From contig CP079108.1 in assembly GCA_019285715.1 (NCBI GenBank), forward strand, positions 2,743,001 through 2,807,000: a stretch of DNA of 64,000 nt, written 5' to 3'. A program made the position numbers and the translations under genes. Positions 8,855 to 17,863 of this stretch are shown here, piece after piece; position 1 is the stretch's first letter; the number at the start of each line of letters is the position of its first letter. Below the pieces are notes generated by a model. It ran no database searches. It was not told where the DNA came from and saw only the letters and a program-made list of their open reading frames with translations. Origin of the DNA: Sphingosinicellaceae bacterium. GTDB taxonomy: Bacteria > Pseudomonadota > Alphaproteobacteria > Sphingomonadales > Sphingomonadaceae.

Positions 8855-11800
8855 ATGCCCAGCCTCAACCGCATCCTGATCGCCAACCGCGGCGAGATCG
8901 CCGTCCGGATCGCGCGAACAGTCGCCGACCTCGGGCTGGAGAGCGTCGCAGTCTATGCCGCCGACGACGCCGACAGCCTGCACGCCCGAAGTGCCGCGAC
9001 GGCTGTCACCCTGCCCGGCTCGGGGGTCGCGGCCTATCTCGACGGCGCCGCGATCATCGCCGCGGCGCGCGCATTAGGCTGCGATGCGGTCCACCCGGGC
9101 TATGGCTTCCTGTCCGAAAGCCCGGCATTCGCGGCCGCGGTCGAAGCGGCCGGGCTAATCTTCATCGGGCCGACGCCGGTGCAGCTCGAACGCCTCGGCG
9201 ACAAAGTCGCGGCGCGGTCGCTGGCGGTGGAGTGCGGGGTGCCGGTGCCCGATGCGACGGGGCTACTCGCTGGCTCCGCTGCGCTGGTGGCCTTCGTCGC
9301 AACGCTCGCCGGCGACGGCGCGATGCTCAAGGCAGTTCACGGCGGCGGCGGGCGCGGGATGCGGATGGCGATGCCGGGCGACGACCTCGGCGCCACGTTC
9401 GCAGCCGCCGCATCGGAGGCGGCCGCAGCCTTCGGGCGGCCCGAGCTGTTCGCCGAACGCCTGATCGACCGTGCGCGACACATCGAGGTCCAGCTTGTCG
9501 GGGACGGCCGTGGCGCGGTCGTGGCGCTCGGTAATCGCGATTGCTCGCTGCAGTTGCGCCGCCAGAAACTGGTCGAATTCGCGCCTGCGACCGGGCTCGT
9601 GGACGGTGTCGCGGACCATCTCGAAGCGGCCGCCATCGCCATCGGCCGCGCGATCGGCCTGCGAGGCGTCGCGACCATCGAGTTCCTGGTGCGGGCCGAC
9701 GCGTTCTGGTTTCTCGAGGCGAACCCTCGCCTACAGGTCGAGCACACGGTGACCGAAGCGGTGTATGGCCTCGACCTCGTCGCCGCGCAGATCGGCATCG
9801 CGGGCGGAGGCTCGCTCGCCGAACTGGGGCTCGACCCGGTCCCGACCCCGCGCGGCGCGGCGGTGCAGCTGCGGATCAACGCCGTCACGGTGACGGCGGA
9901 CGGGCTGATGTCACCTGCGATCGGCGAGGTCGTGCGGCTCGCTGTCCCGGGCGGGCCGGGTATCCGCTTGGACAGCGGGATCGCGGCGGGCGACCGGGTC
10001 GGCGCGGGCTATGATCCGCTCATCGCCAAGCTCATCGTTCACGCCGGAGCGGCGGGAGCGCCGCTGCTCGCGCGCGCCCGCCGGGCGGCTGCCGAGCTGG
10101 CCATCGAGGGCCTAGCAACCTCGCTGCCGCTGGTCCGCGCGCTCCTGGCGCGCGACGAGGTCGTTGCCGGCACCGCGACCACCCGCTTCGTCGAAGACCA
10201 TCTTGGCGAGTTGCTGGACGGCATCGGCACCGGCTCGACCGTGGCCCCCTCCGACGGGGTTATTGTCGCGCCGATCTCCGGGCTGGTCGTCGCGGTCGAC
10301 GTCGTTGCCGGCGAAGCGGTCGCGCGCGGCCAGGCGCTGGTCACCGTCGAGGCGATGAAGATGCACCACGTCGTCACCGCGCCCTTCGCGGGGACGGTCG
10401 CCAGCGTGTCGGCCCGGGTCGGCAGCGGCGTCGAGGCGGGCGCGACGCTTGTCAGGCTCGACCGCGATCTCGGGCGCGATGACGAGGCCGAGATCGCGGT
10501 GGCGGTGGACCTCGACCATGTCCGCCCCGACCTTGCCGCGGTCCGCGCCCGCCATGCCTTCGGGTTCGACGCGAACCGCGCCGCCGCTGTGGCGAAGCGC
10601 GCCGGCCTCGGCCTGCGAACCGCCCGCGCCAACGTCGAGGACCTGCTCGACCCCGGCAGCTTCGACGAGTACGGCGCGCTCGCGGTGGCAGCGCAGCGCA
10701 AGCGGCGGAGCGAGGACGACCTCGTCCGCTCGACACCCGGCGACGGCATGGTCGCCGGTTTCGGCACCGTGGGCGGGGCGCGAACCTGCGTATTGGCCTA
10801 TGATTACAGCGTACTGGCGGGCACGCAGGGCTATTTCAACCACAAGAAAACCGACCGCGTGCTCGCCGTTGCCAGCGACGCCGGGACGCCGGTGGTGTTC
10901 TTCACCGAGGGTGGCGGGGGGCGGCCGGGCGATGTCGATGCCGACCAGATTTCGGTGACCGGGCTCGACGTGACCAGCTTTGCGCACTGGGCGGCGATGA
11001 ACGGCAAGGCACCGCGGATCGCAGTCAACGCCGGGCGGTGCTTCGCCGGCAATGCGATCATTTTCGGGCTGTCCGACGTGACCATCGCGACGCGCGGCTC
11101 CAACATCGGGCTGGGCGGGCCGGCGATGATCGAGGGCGGCGGGCTGGGGCGATTCGCCCCCGAGGCGATCGGGCCGGCAGCGATGCTGGCAGCGAAGGGC
11201 GCAGTCGACCTGTTGGTCGATGACGAGGCGGCGGGGGTGGTCGCGGCGCAGCGGGTGCTCGGGTATTTCGGCGGGCCGGCGACCGGTTGGACGGCGTCCG
11301 ACCAGCGTCGGCTGCGGCACCATATCCCGGAGAACCGGTTGCGACCGCACGACATGCGGGTGCTGGTCGAGCTCGTCGCCGACATCAGCAGCGTGCTCGA
11401 GCTACGGCGCGACTACGGCCTCGAGATGATGACCGCTTTCATCCGGATCGAGGGCCAGCCGTTCGGATTGATCGCCAATAATCCGTGGACGCTCGGCGGC
11501 GCGATCGGGTCCGAGGGCGCGGAGAAAGCGGCGCGCTTCCTGCAGCTTTGCGACGCCTACGGGCTGCCGATCGTGTCACTGGTCGACACGCCCGGTTTCA
11601 TGGTCGGGCCTGCCAGCGAGGAGACCGCCGCGGTCCGTCGCGGCGCGCGGCTGGTCGCGGTCGGGGCCAATCTATCGGTGCCGTTGTTCGCGGTGGTGGT
11701 GCGCAAGGGCTACGGACTGGGGGCGCAGGCGATGGCCGGTGGCAGCTTCCGCCAGCCGGTGCTGACGATGGCGTGGCCGACCGCCGAGTTCGGGGCGATG

Positions 11801-12043
11801 GGCATCGAAGGCGCGGTTCGCCTCGGTTTCAGCAAGGAACTGGCTGGAGCCGAGGACCAGAAGGGGCTGGAGGCTAGGCTGATCGCGGCGATGTATGCGC
11901 GCGGCGCAGCGGTCTCGGTCGCGGCGCACCTCGAAATCGACGCGGTGATCGACCCGTTCGACACCCGCGCCGTGATCCTGCGAGCGCTGCGCACGGCGGG
12001 TCCGCCGCCGTCGCGACGCCGCGGCTTCGTCGACGTCTGGTAG
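8855..12043 (+). CDS. single-chain biotin-dependent acyl-CoA carboxylase
   Basis: A 1062-residue fusion of all carboxylase parts. Biotin carboxylase spans about 1-450 (RILIANRGEIAVRIAR at the start, GGGGRGMRMA in the ATP-grasp loop, LEANPRLQVEHTVTE). A biotinyl domain with VEAMKMHH follows, with Lys502 as the biotin site, and a carboxyltransferase like the beta subunit of propionyl-CoA carboxylase spans about 570-1062. This order matches the single-polypeptide acyl-CoA carboxylases described in Mycobacterium and some alphaproteobacteria, which accept short to long acyl-CoAs. It carboxylates an acyl-CoA using ATP and bicarbonate; the chain length cannot be read from sequence. It ends 3 bases before the convergent DUF1697 gene. 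Confidence 0.93.
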   Translation: MPSLNRILIANRGEIAVRIARTVADLGLESVAVYAADDADSLHARSAATAVTLPGSGVAAYLDGAAIIAAARALGCDAVHPGYGFLSESPAFAAAVEAAGLIFIGPTPVQLERLGDKVAARSLAVECGVPVPDATGLLAGSAALVAFVATLAGDGAMLKAVHGGGGRGMRMAMPGDDLGATFAAAASEAAAAFGRPELFAERLIDRARHIEVQLVGDGRGAVVALGNRDCSLQLRRQKLVEFAPATGLVDGVADHLEAAAIAIGRAIGLRGVATIEFLVRADAFWFLEANPRLQVEHTVTEAVYGLDLVAAQIGIAGGGSLAELGLDPVPTPRGAAVQLRINAVTVTADGLMSPAIGEVVRLAVPGGPGIRLDSGIAAGDRVGAGYDPLIAKLIVHAGAAGAPLLARARRAAAELAIEGLATSLPLVRALLARDEVVAGTATTRFVEDHLGELLDGIGTGSTVAPSDGVIVAPISGLVVAVDVVAGEAVARGQALVTVEAMKMHHVVTAPFAGTVASVSARVGSGVEAGATLVRLDRDLGRDDEAEIAVAVDLDHVRPDLAAVRARHAFGFDANRAAAVAKRAGLGLRTARANVEDLLDPGSFDEYGALAVAAQRKRRSEDDLVRSTPGDGMVAGFGTVGGARTCVLAYDYSVLAGTQGYFNHKKTDRVLAVASDAGTPVVFFTEGGGGRPGDVDADQISVTGLDVTSFAHWAAMNGKAPRIAVNAGRCFAGNAIIFGLSDVTIATRGSNIGLGGPAMIEGGGLGRFAPEAIGPAAMLAAKGAVDLLVDDEAAGVVAAQRVLGYFGGPATGWTASDQRRLRHHIPENRLRPHDMRVLVELVADISSVLELRRDYGLEMMTAFIRIEGQPFGLIANNPWTLGGAIGSEGAEKAARFLQLCDAYGLPIVSLVDTPGFMVGPASEETAAVRRGARLVAVGANLSVPLFAVVVRKGYGLGAQAMAGGSFRQPVLTMAWPTAEFGAMGIEGAVRLGFSKELAGAEDQKGLEARLIAAMYARGAAVSVAAHLEIDAVIDPFDTRAVILRALRTAGPPPSRRRGFVDVW

Positions 12044-12046
12044 TGG

Positions 12047-12592
12047 CTAGAGCGCGGCCGCCAGTTCGGCGAGCTTGGCAACCGTGTTCAGGTTACGCGC
12101 CGTGCCGGCTCTGGCGTCTTGGATCTTGAGCTTCGAATCCGCCATGCCGTTGCCGTAGTGGACGTAAATCTCGCGCGTGCCGAGCCGGACCTCCTCGACC
12201 GTGCCGCCACTGACTTTCGCGAGGGTGTCGCTGGGCGGCGCCACATCGAGGAAGATTGCCACGGTGCGGTTCGGCGCGGCGTCCTTGAACGGGTTCGCCG
12301 CGAGCGCGGCCGCCATTTCCGCCGCGGTCCGGACGACGACCCCGACGGGCTTGCCCGCATATGCCGCGAGCCGCGCTTCGAGCGCGGCCTTGACCTTCGC
12401 CTCGGTTGCGGCGGCGCGAAAGATGAGGTTCCCGCTGGCGATATAGGTTCGGACGCCGGTGTAGCCGAGCGCCTCGGCCATCGCCTTTAGCTCGGTCATC
12501 GGCAGCTTGCCGGTGCCGCCGACGGCGACCGCGCGCAACAACGCGACGAATGCGGTGCCGTCGGACGTGATGGGCGATTTGCCGGGGGACAT
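12047..12592 (-). CDS. DUF1697 family protein
   Basis: A 181-residue DUF1697 protein of unknown function. The conserved N-terminal part reads FVALLRAVAVGGTGKLPM (usually ALLRGINVGG), followed by LGYTGVRTYIASGNLIF, both diagnostic of the family. The start MSPGKSPITSDG at 12592 gives the usual family length; the frame stays open to 12667 without a better ribosome site. It is convergent with the carboxylase gene, only 3 bases apart, so the two transcripts must overlap at their ends. Confidence 0.8.
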   Translation of the reverse strand: MSPGKSPITSDGTAFVALLRAVAVGGTGKLPMTELKAMAEALGYTGVRTYIASGNLIFRAAATEAKVKAALEARLAAYAGKPVGVVVRTAAEMAAALAANPFKDAAPNRTVAIFLDVAPPSDTLAKVSGGTVEEVRLGTREIYVHYGNGMADSKLKIQDARAGTARNLNTVAKLAELAAAL

Positions 12593-12758
12593 GCCGAAGG
12601 GTAACCGGGACGGGTGCTCCGGGTAAAGCATCGCGGTCGAAAGCAATGTGTGCGTCGCGACCCTCACCCGATTGATCCTGCCAACGTCGTTTCTGCAAAG
12701 GCGCGGCCTGCAATTGTCACTTTATTGGGCTGGGGGACCAGGTAGCACGCCAAGGTCG

Positions 12759-12932
12759 GGTCTGGTCAAGCTCGGCACGCTCACCATCACCAAGCTCGGA
12801 GCAAGCCAGGCGGCGCTCGAAAAGGCACTGATGTTCCTGCCGAACAACGTGCCCGCCGGGATCGCGGTCGCCGATCCGATGATCGACGTGCGGTCGGCGG
12901 CTTACCCGGTGTCGTTCTCGGAGCGCCAGTAG
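12759..12932 (+). pseudogene. 3' remnant of a catalase-related peroxidase gene
   Basis: The frame ending at 12932 encodes a C-terminal block of about 57 residues: VKLGTLTITKLG, a region with FLPNNVPAGIAVADP, and the ending IDVRSAAYPVSFSERQ. This is the pattern of the last strand and tail of SrpA-type catalase-related peroxidases (LGTLTIT ... PGIE.ADP ... R..AY.VSF). Codon use is GC-rich at third positions. The frame continues upstream to 12648, but that part does not look like the family and contains no haem-binding Tyr or catalytic His. It is probably what is left after deletion of the rest of the gene. Recognition is by eye and moderate. Confidence 0.45.
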
Positions 12933-13021
12933 CCCGATTGCGGCCGGGAACTGCGCTCGCCCGGACGCGACGCTTGCAGATAACGACATCCCCTCGTCAT
13001 TTGCGCTTGTCCCGACCTTTT

Positions 13022-13033
13022 GTTAGCGCTAAC
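13022..13033. promoter_or_regulatory. LacI-type operator, perfect palindrome GTTAGCGCTAAC
   Basis: A perfect 12-base palindrome 48 bases upstream of the GH43-xylulokinase-isomerase operon, with the CG centre typical of LacI/GalR-family operators. Near copies occur at 36099-36110 before xylX and, more degenerate, at 28422-28433 between the GH3 and GH67 units. The LacI-family gene at 30734 is the obvious candidate regulator. Confidence 0.7.
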
Positions 13034-13081
13034 TTTCTTGGAACGCGCGAGCCAATCGCGGGGCGTCTTGGGAGGTTTTCG

Positions 13082-14146
13082 ATGAAGTTCAGTGGCTGTG
13101 TGACGGCATTCGCCTGCGCCGTTTCGGTCGGTGCGGCGACGGCGGCCACTGCGGCCCCGCCTGCGCGCAAGTACCTGTCGCAGCCGCTGGTCAGCTCGAT
13201 CTACACCGCCGACCCGTCCGCGCACGTCTTCGGCGGCAAGATCTACATCTATCCGAGCCACGACATCGACGGGCCGACGCCTGAGGACGACCTCGGCGGC
13301 CATTTCGAGATGCGCGACTATCACGCGCTGCGCATGGACAAGCCCGGCGGCAAGGTCACGATCGGGCCGGTCGCGCTCGACGTGAAGGACGTGCCCTGGG
13401 CCGAGAAGCAGATGTGGGCGCCCGACGCGGCCTACAAGAACGGCACCTACTATCTGTATTTCCCCGCCAAGGATCGCGCCGGCGCGTTCCGCATCGGCGT
13501 CGCCACCTCGAAGGACCCGATGGGGCCGTTCAAGGCGAGCCCGAAGCCGATCAAGGGCAGCTTCTCGATCGACCCGGCGGTGTTCACCGACACCGACGGC
13601 AAGTCCTACATGTATTTCGGCGGCATCTGGGGTGGCCAGCTGCAGCGCAACACCACCGGCAAGTACGATCCCAACGGCTCCAAGACCGACCTGCAGGCGG
13701 ACACCAAGCCGGCGCTGACCGCCAAGGTCGCCGCGCTGACGCCCGGCATGACCGAGTTCGCCGAGGCCCCGCGCAACGTCGTCATACTCGACAAGGCCGG
13801 CAAGCCGCTGCTCGGCGGCGACCACGACCGGCGCTTCTTCGAGGCGTCGTGGATGCACAAGTACAAGGGCAAGTATTACTTCAGCTATTCGACCGGGGAC
13901 ACGCACTTCCTGAACTACGCGATCGGCGACAACCCCTACGGCCCGTTCACCTACCAGGGCCATTTCCTGCTGCCGGTCGAGGGCTGGACCTCGCACCATT
14001 CGATCGTCGAGTGGCAGGGGCGGTGGTGGCTGTTCTATGCGGACAGCCAGTTGTCCGGGCAGACGCGGCTGCGCAACGTCAAGATGACCGAGCTGTTCTA
14101 CAATCCGGACGGCACGATCAAGCTCATCGATCCGTTCCTGAAGTAG
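13082..14146 (+). CDS. glycoside hydrolase family 43 (beta-xylosidase/arabinofuranosidase type)
   Basis: A 354-residue GH43 enzyme with a Sec signal peptide (MKFSGCVTAFACAVSVGAA, cleavage after about residue 25), so it acts in the periplasm or outside. The five-bladed propeller residues are visible: general base Asp in TADPSAHVF, second Asp in FSIDPAVF, and general acid Glu in FFEASWMHKY. It probably removes xylose or arabinose from xylo-oligosaccharides. The ATG at 13082 is preceded by GGGAGG. It heads an operon with xylulokinase (4-base gap) and xylose isomerase, and has a LacI-type operator 48 bases upstream, so it is likely induced by xylan-derived sugars. Confidence 0.88.
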   Translation: MKFSGCVTAFACAVSVGAATAATAAPPARKYLSQPLVSSIYTADPSAHVFGGKIYIYPSHDIDGPTPEDDLGGHFEMRDYHALRMDKPGGKVTIGPVALDVKDVPWAEKQMWAPDAAYKNGTYYLYFPAKDRAGAFRIGVATSKDPMGPFKASPKPIKGSFSIDPAVFTDTDGKSYMYFGGIWGGQLQRNTTGKYDPNGSKTDLQADTKPALTAKVAALTPGMTEFAEAPRNVVILDKAGKPLLGGDHDRRFFEASWMHKYKGKYYFSYSTGDTHFLNYAIGDNPYGPFTYQGHFLLPVEGWTSHHSIVEWQGRWWLFYADSQLSGQTRLRNVKMTELFYNPDGTIKLIDPFLK

Positions 14147-14150
14147 GCCG

Positions 14151-15611
14151 ATGTTCCTCGGCATCGATATCGGCACGTCGGGCGTCAAGGCCATCGTCCT
14201 CGACAGCCACGGCGCGATCGTCGGCCAGGGCACCGCCGCACTGACCGTGCAGCGGCCGCAGCCGTCGTGGTCGGAGCAGGACCCCGACGACTGGTGGGCG
14301 GCGACCAATGCCGCGGTCGGGGCGATCGATCCCGCGATACGCCGCTCGGTGCGCGGCGTCGGGCTGGCGGGACAGATGCACGGCGCGACCCTGCTCGGCG
14401 ACGACGACCGACCGCTGGCACCGGCGATCCTGTGGAACGACGGTCGATCGGCGGCCGAGTGCGCCGCGCTGGAGGCGGAGGTGCCCGAGCTGCGCGCCAT
14501 CGCCGGCAACATCGCCATGCCGGGGTTCACCGCACCCAAGTTGCGCTGGGTCCGCGATCACCAGCCGGAGGTGTTCGCGAAGGTTCGCACCGTGCTGCTG
14601 CCCAAGGACTATGTCCGGCTGCGGATGACCGGCGAGAAGGCCTCCGACATGTCCGACTCCGCGGGCACCTTGTGGCTCGATGTCGCGCGGCGCGAGTGGA
14701 GCGAGGACCTGCTCGCGGCGTGCTCGCTGACCACCGAGCACATGCCGCGCCTTCTCGAAGGCAGCGAAGTGAGTGGCACGCTGACCGCGGACGTCGCCGA
14801 ACTGTGGGGCATGGGCCGGGTGCCGGTCGCGGCGGGCGGGGGCGACAATGCCGCCGGAGCCGCCGGCGTCGGTGTCGTCAGCGACGGCAAGGCGCTGCTG
14901 TCGCTCGGCACGTCGGGCGTGATCTTCGTCGCGAACGACCGCTTCACGCCCAACCCGGCGCGCGCCGTCCATGCCTTCTGCCACTGCCTGCCCGACCTGT
15001 GGCACCAGATGTCGGTCCATCTCAGCGCCGCCGCGTGCATCGATTGGGTCGCGCGGCTGACCGGCGCGAGCGGCGCCGCCGAGCTGTTCGCGCGTGCCGA
15101 ACTGGCGGGACCCGGCAACGGCCCCGAGCTGTTCCTGCCGTACCTGTCGGGCGAGCGCACCCCGCACAACGATGCCGAGGTCCGCGGTGCCTTCCTCCGC
15201 CTCGACAACGACACCACGCCGAACGGCCTCGCGCAGGCAGTGCTGGAGGGCGTCGCCTTCGCGCTCGCCGACGGGCTCGACGTGCTGCGCGAGGCTGGCA
15301 CGGCGGTGTCCGAACTCGCGGTCATCGGCGGCGGCGCACGCTCGCGCTACTGGGGCGAGACGATCGCCGCCGCGATGGGCACGCGGCTGGTCTACCTCCA
15401 CGGCGGCGAGGCCGGACCGGCGCTCGGCGCGGCACGGCTGGCGCAGCTTGCGGTCGATGGCGGCAGCCCGGCGGACGTCTGCGTCGCGCCGCCGACCGCG
15501 CATGTCATCGAGCCCGACTCCGCCCTCGCCGACCGCCTCGCCCCCAAGCGCCAGGCGTTCTGCGAGGCCTATGCGCGGATCACGCCCCGTTTCCAGCCGT
15601 TCCCGACCTGA
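14151..15611 (+). CDS. xylB: xylulokinase
   Basis: A 486-residue FGGY-family kinase that phosphorylates D-xylulose with ATP to D-xylulose 5-phosphate, entering the pentose phosphate pathway. Visible motifs are the phosphate-1 loop MFLGIDIGTSGVKAIVLD at the N-terminus, LAGQMHGATLL around residue 75 for sugar binding, GGGDNAAGAAGVG with the catalytic Asp around residue 230, and the C-terminal ATP-binding AVIGGGARSRYW. Length is normal. Its partner gene xylA, 27 bases downstream, is split by an insertion sequence, so this kinase may lack its main substrate source unless another isomerase exists elsewhere in the genome. Confidence 0.95.
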   Translation: MFLGIDIGTSGVKAIVLDSHGAIVGQGTAALTVQRPQPSWSEQDPDDWWAATNAAVGAIDPAIRRSVRGVGLAGQMHGATLLGDDDRPLAPAILWNDGRSAAECAALEAEVPELRAIAGNIAMPGFTAPKLRWVRDHQPEVFAKVRTVLLPKDYVRLRMTGEKASDMSDSAGTLWLDVARREWSEDLLAACSLTTEHMPRLLEGSEVSGTLTADVAELWGMGRVPVAAGGGDNAAGAAGVGVVSDGKALLSLGTSGVIFVANDRFTPNPARAVHAFCHCLPDLWHQMSVHLSAAACIDWVARLTGASGAAELFARAELAGPGNGPELFLPYLSGERTPHNDAEVRGAFLRLDNDTTPNGLAQAVLEGVAFALADGLDVLREAGTAVSELAVIGGGARSRYWGETIAAAMGTRLVYLHGGEAGPALGAARLAQLAVDGGSPADVCVAPPTAHVIEPDSALADRLAPKRQAFCEAYARITPRFQPFPT

Positions 15612-15638
15612 CCCCCTGAGCCCGACAAGGACCACCCG

Positions 15639-16083
15639 ATGGCTACCGACTTTTTCGGCGACATTCCCCGCGTCACCTTCCAGGGGCCCGACAGCCACGA
15701 CGAACTGGCGTACCGCTTCTACGACAAGGACCGCGTCGTGCTCGGCAAGCGCATGGAGGATCACCTCCGCTTCGCCGCGTGCTTCTGGCACACCTTCTGC
15801 TGGCCGGGTTCGGACGTGTTCGGCGCGGGCACCTTCAACCGCCCGTGGCATCGCGGTGCCAACGACTCCGCCGCGGCCGCCGAGAAGCGTGCCGTCGCCT
15901 TCGATTTCTTCAGCAAGCTCGACATCCCTTATTACTGCTTCCACGACATCGACGTGATGGCCGAGGCGCACAGCGTCGCCGAGCACCGCCGCTTTTTTGC
16001 AGAAGCCGTCGACGACCTCGAGCGGCTGCAGGAATCGTCGGGCCGCAAATTGCTGTGGGGCACCGCCAATCTGTTTAGCCACC
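15639..16083 (+). pseudogene. xylA: xylose isomerase, 5' part (disrupted by an insertion sequence)
   Basis: The first 148 codons of D-xylose isomerase, beginning MATDFFGDIPRVTFQG and ending GTANLFSH. It contains the catalytic segment YCFHDIDV with His102 and Asp105 equivalents, but none of the metal ligands, which are in the 3' part. The reading frame runs 11 codons into the insertion sequence and stops at 16118. Joining base 16083 to base 17864 (removing the element and one copy of the duplicated GCCACC) restores a single frame of 435 codons, the normal size, reading [12 protein letters not shown] across the junction. As it stands the protein cannot be functional. Confidence 0.95.
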
Positions 16084-16175
16084 GTGTTGCCTCACGAGAA
16101 GATGTTCCCGAGCGGTGATGCCGTTGCCTCACCAGAGTGTTCCCCTACGCCGATCACCAGGCGAGGTCGATTCCC

Positions 16176-16234
16176 GGTTGATGGGACGCTGTGGAGCGGA
16201 GCCGTAGGCGAAGCGGAGCAGCGTCCCATCAACC
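16176..16234. repeat. long hairpin at the end of the transposase gene
   Basis: Arms GGTTGATGGGACGCT and AGCGTCCCATCAACC are exact reverse complements of 15 bases around a 29-base loop. The transposase stop codon (16229-16231) lies in the right arm, so the structure would form at the 3' end of the transposase message. There is no T-run, and it could equally block read-through from xylA into the element. Confidence 0.7.
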
Positions 16235-17776
16235 TTCGACTAGCACCGACACCGGCATCGCCGTATCCGTAGGAGATTCCGCCGCCAGCCCGGAATGAGT
16301 GAACACCAGTGCGTGAGCGTATTCGGACCGCCAGACCTTAAGGCGGCGCTGGACGGTACGGATCAGGCCATCGGGATAGTTGTCGGGCCGCTCGACCTGA
16401 AGTTTTTCCAGCAGCTCCCTGCCGGTGCGCCACGGCTCGTCCTCGAACCAGCGCTTCAACTGCTCGCTCACCTCGATCAGCGGATCGGGACGGCGACGAC
16501 CGCGCTTGATGACCGGTTTATTGGATGCAGTCGGTCGCGCTTCACCGCCCTGCCATATCGTTTGCAAGCTGGAGAGGAACGCGTCCAATGGTGGGGCCGC
16601 GGGCTGCTCGCTCACCGGTACTGGGCTGACCATGTCGGCAAGGGCGACCAGCCGCTGTTGGGCCGCCCTGATATCGCGCAGCAAGCGGACGGGATCGAGG
16701 TCGGCAAAGATCGCACGCACGCGTGTCCGGGTCTTATCAGATACCCGCGGATCGTCGAGCAACCGCTGATAGGGCGTCGCTGGTGCATGATAGCGCTTGC
16801 GAACCCGCGCACCGTCGCGGTGCTTCTCGGCCAGCTTGAACGAGGGCTGGAAGAAGTTCACGAACAGGCGCGACGCCGCGTACAGCTCAGCCAGCGCAAC
16901 GGTCGCCTCCAGCCCCTCGAAGCGACGATAGCCAGCCAGGCGGCGCACGACTGATCCGTTCTTTTGCTCCACCCATGCCTGGTCGTTCTTGCGATAGGGT
17001 CGGCAGCGCGTGAACGCGATGTCGGAGGCAGCGCAGTAATCGCGCACCGTCTCGTTGATGAAGACGCTATCGTTGTCAGTGTCGAACCCCAGCAGCGGGA
17101 ACGGCATCAGCCTGCGCACCTCGCTAAGCACCGCGACGAGCACCGTCTGCTCGCGAACCAGTAGCGGCGCGCACTCAGTCCAGCCGGTCGCGATGTCAGT
17201 CAACGTGAACGTCCACGCAAAGCTTCCCTTCGCGACCGGACCGCTGTGCGATACGAGATCGGCTTCGACATACCCCGGTGCCGGATTGTCCCAGTCGTCA
17301 AACGTCCTGATCGGTACGCTTTGCCGGAGCGCCGTTCCCGCGACACCACGTCGCCGCGGTTTGCGATTACCGGCCTTTGCGGCGCGAAGCACGCGATCGA
17401 TCGTTGCCGCGCTCATCTTCGTCAGCTGCGACCTCACCGCCGGCGCCAAGTCCAGATGGCCATGGCGCTCCATCGCCTCCAGCAGGATCGGAATGAGCGG
17501 TCGCAATCGCTTGCCGCACAGCCGATCCGCCGCCTCCCAGAGCACGATAAGCGCGGTCCGGGCCGCCTCGTCGTAGATCCGACGCTCGATGCGGACGTTC
17601 GCCGTCGTGACCGCGGGGCCCGCCCGCATCAGCCGCATCGCATGCTTGCGGTGAAATCCCGTCACCGCAACGAACTCGTCCAGCACCCGGCCCTTGCTTG
17701 CTCGATCAGCCGATCGGTACCGTTCGCTGATCGCAGCGACCAGCTCCGTACGCGTTGCCATGCTCACCGTCCTCAT
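16229..17776 (-). CDS. DDE (rve-type) transposase of the xylA-disrupting insertion sequence
   Basis: A 515-residue transposase. The N-terminal 140 residues are basic and helical with a probable helix-turn-helix around 35-60 (FVAVTGFHRKHAMRLMRAG). The integrase-like catalytic core shows Asp173 in YVEADLVSH, Asp234 in LGFDTDND and Glu270 in AWVEQKN, exactly 35 residues between the last two. The C-terminal part, after about residue 380, is proline- and charge-rich. The reading frame is intact, so the element may still be active. GGGAG precedes the ATG at 17776; a second ATG at 17761 is possible. It runs opposite to the xylA gene it interrupts. Confidence 0.92.
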   Translation of the reverse strand: MRTVSMATRTELVAAISERYRSADRASKGRVLDEFVAVTGFHRKHAMRLMRAGPAVTTANVRIERRIYDEAARTALIVLWEAADRLCGKRLRPLIPILLEAMERHGHLDLAPAVRSQLTKMSAATIDRVLRAAKAGNRKPRRRGVAGTALRQSVPIRTFDDWDNPAPGYVEADLVSHSGPVAKGSFAWTFTLTDIATGWTECAPLLVREQTVLVAVLSEVRRLMPFPLLGFDTDNDSVFINETVRDYCAASDIAFTRCRPYRKNDQAWVEQKNGSVVRRLAGYRRFEGLEATVALAELYAASRLFVNFFQPSFKLAEKHRDGARVRKRYHAPATPYQRLLDDPRVSDKTRTRVRAIFADLDPVRLLRDIRAAQQRLVALADMVSPVPVSEQPAAPPLDAFLSSLQTIWQGGEARPTASNKPVIKRGRRRPDPLIEVSEQLKRWFEDEPWRTGRELLEKLQVERPDNYPDGLIRTVQRRLKVWRSEYAHALVFTHSGLAAESPTDTAMPVSVLVEG

Positions 17777-17863
17777 AGCTCGCTCCCGAACAATCTCGAG
17801 AGCATTTTAAATGAGGCAACGACCCCCGCCGCGGGAGCAAATCAGGCGAGGCAATGCGCCACC

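Larger units (their letters stand above)
16084..17857. mobile_element. complete insertion sequence (1774 bp) inside xylA
   Basis: One DD35E transposase gene on the minus strand, bounded by imperfect inverted ends containing TTGCCTC (16087 on the left, GAGGCAA at 17848 on the right). The same heptamer is repeated inside each end (16124 and 17813), about 36 bases inward, giving two copies per end. The 6-base sequence GCCACC lies on both sides (16078-16083 and 17858-17863) and is taken as the target-site duplication. No passenger gene is present. The family could not be named with certainty; the rve-type catalytic core and paired terminal repeats are the features to compare. Confidence 0.92.

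Noticed and set aside
16176-16234. Long hairpin in the insertion sequence as an attachment site or integron element.
   Set aside because: It is inside the element, overlaps the transposase stop, and there is no integrase gene or cassette.
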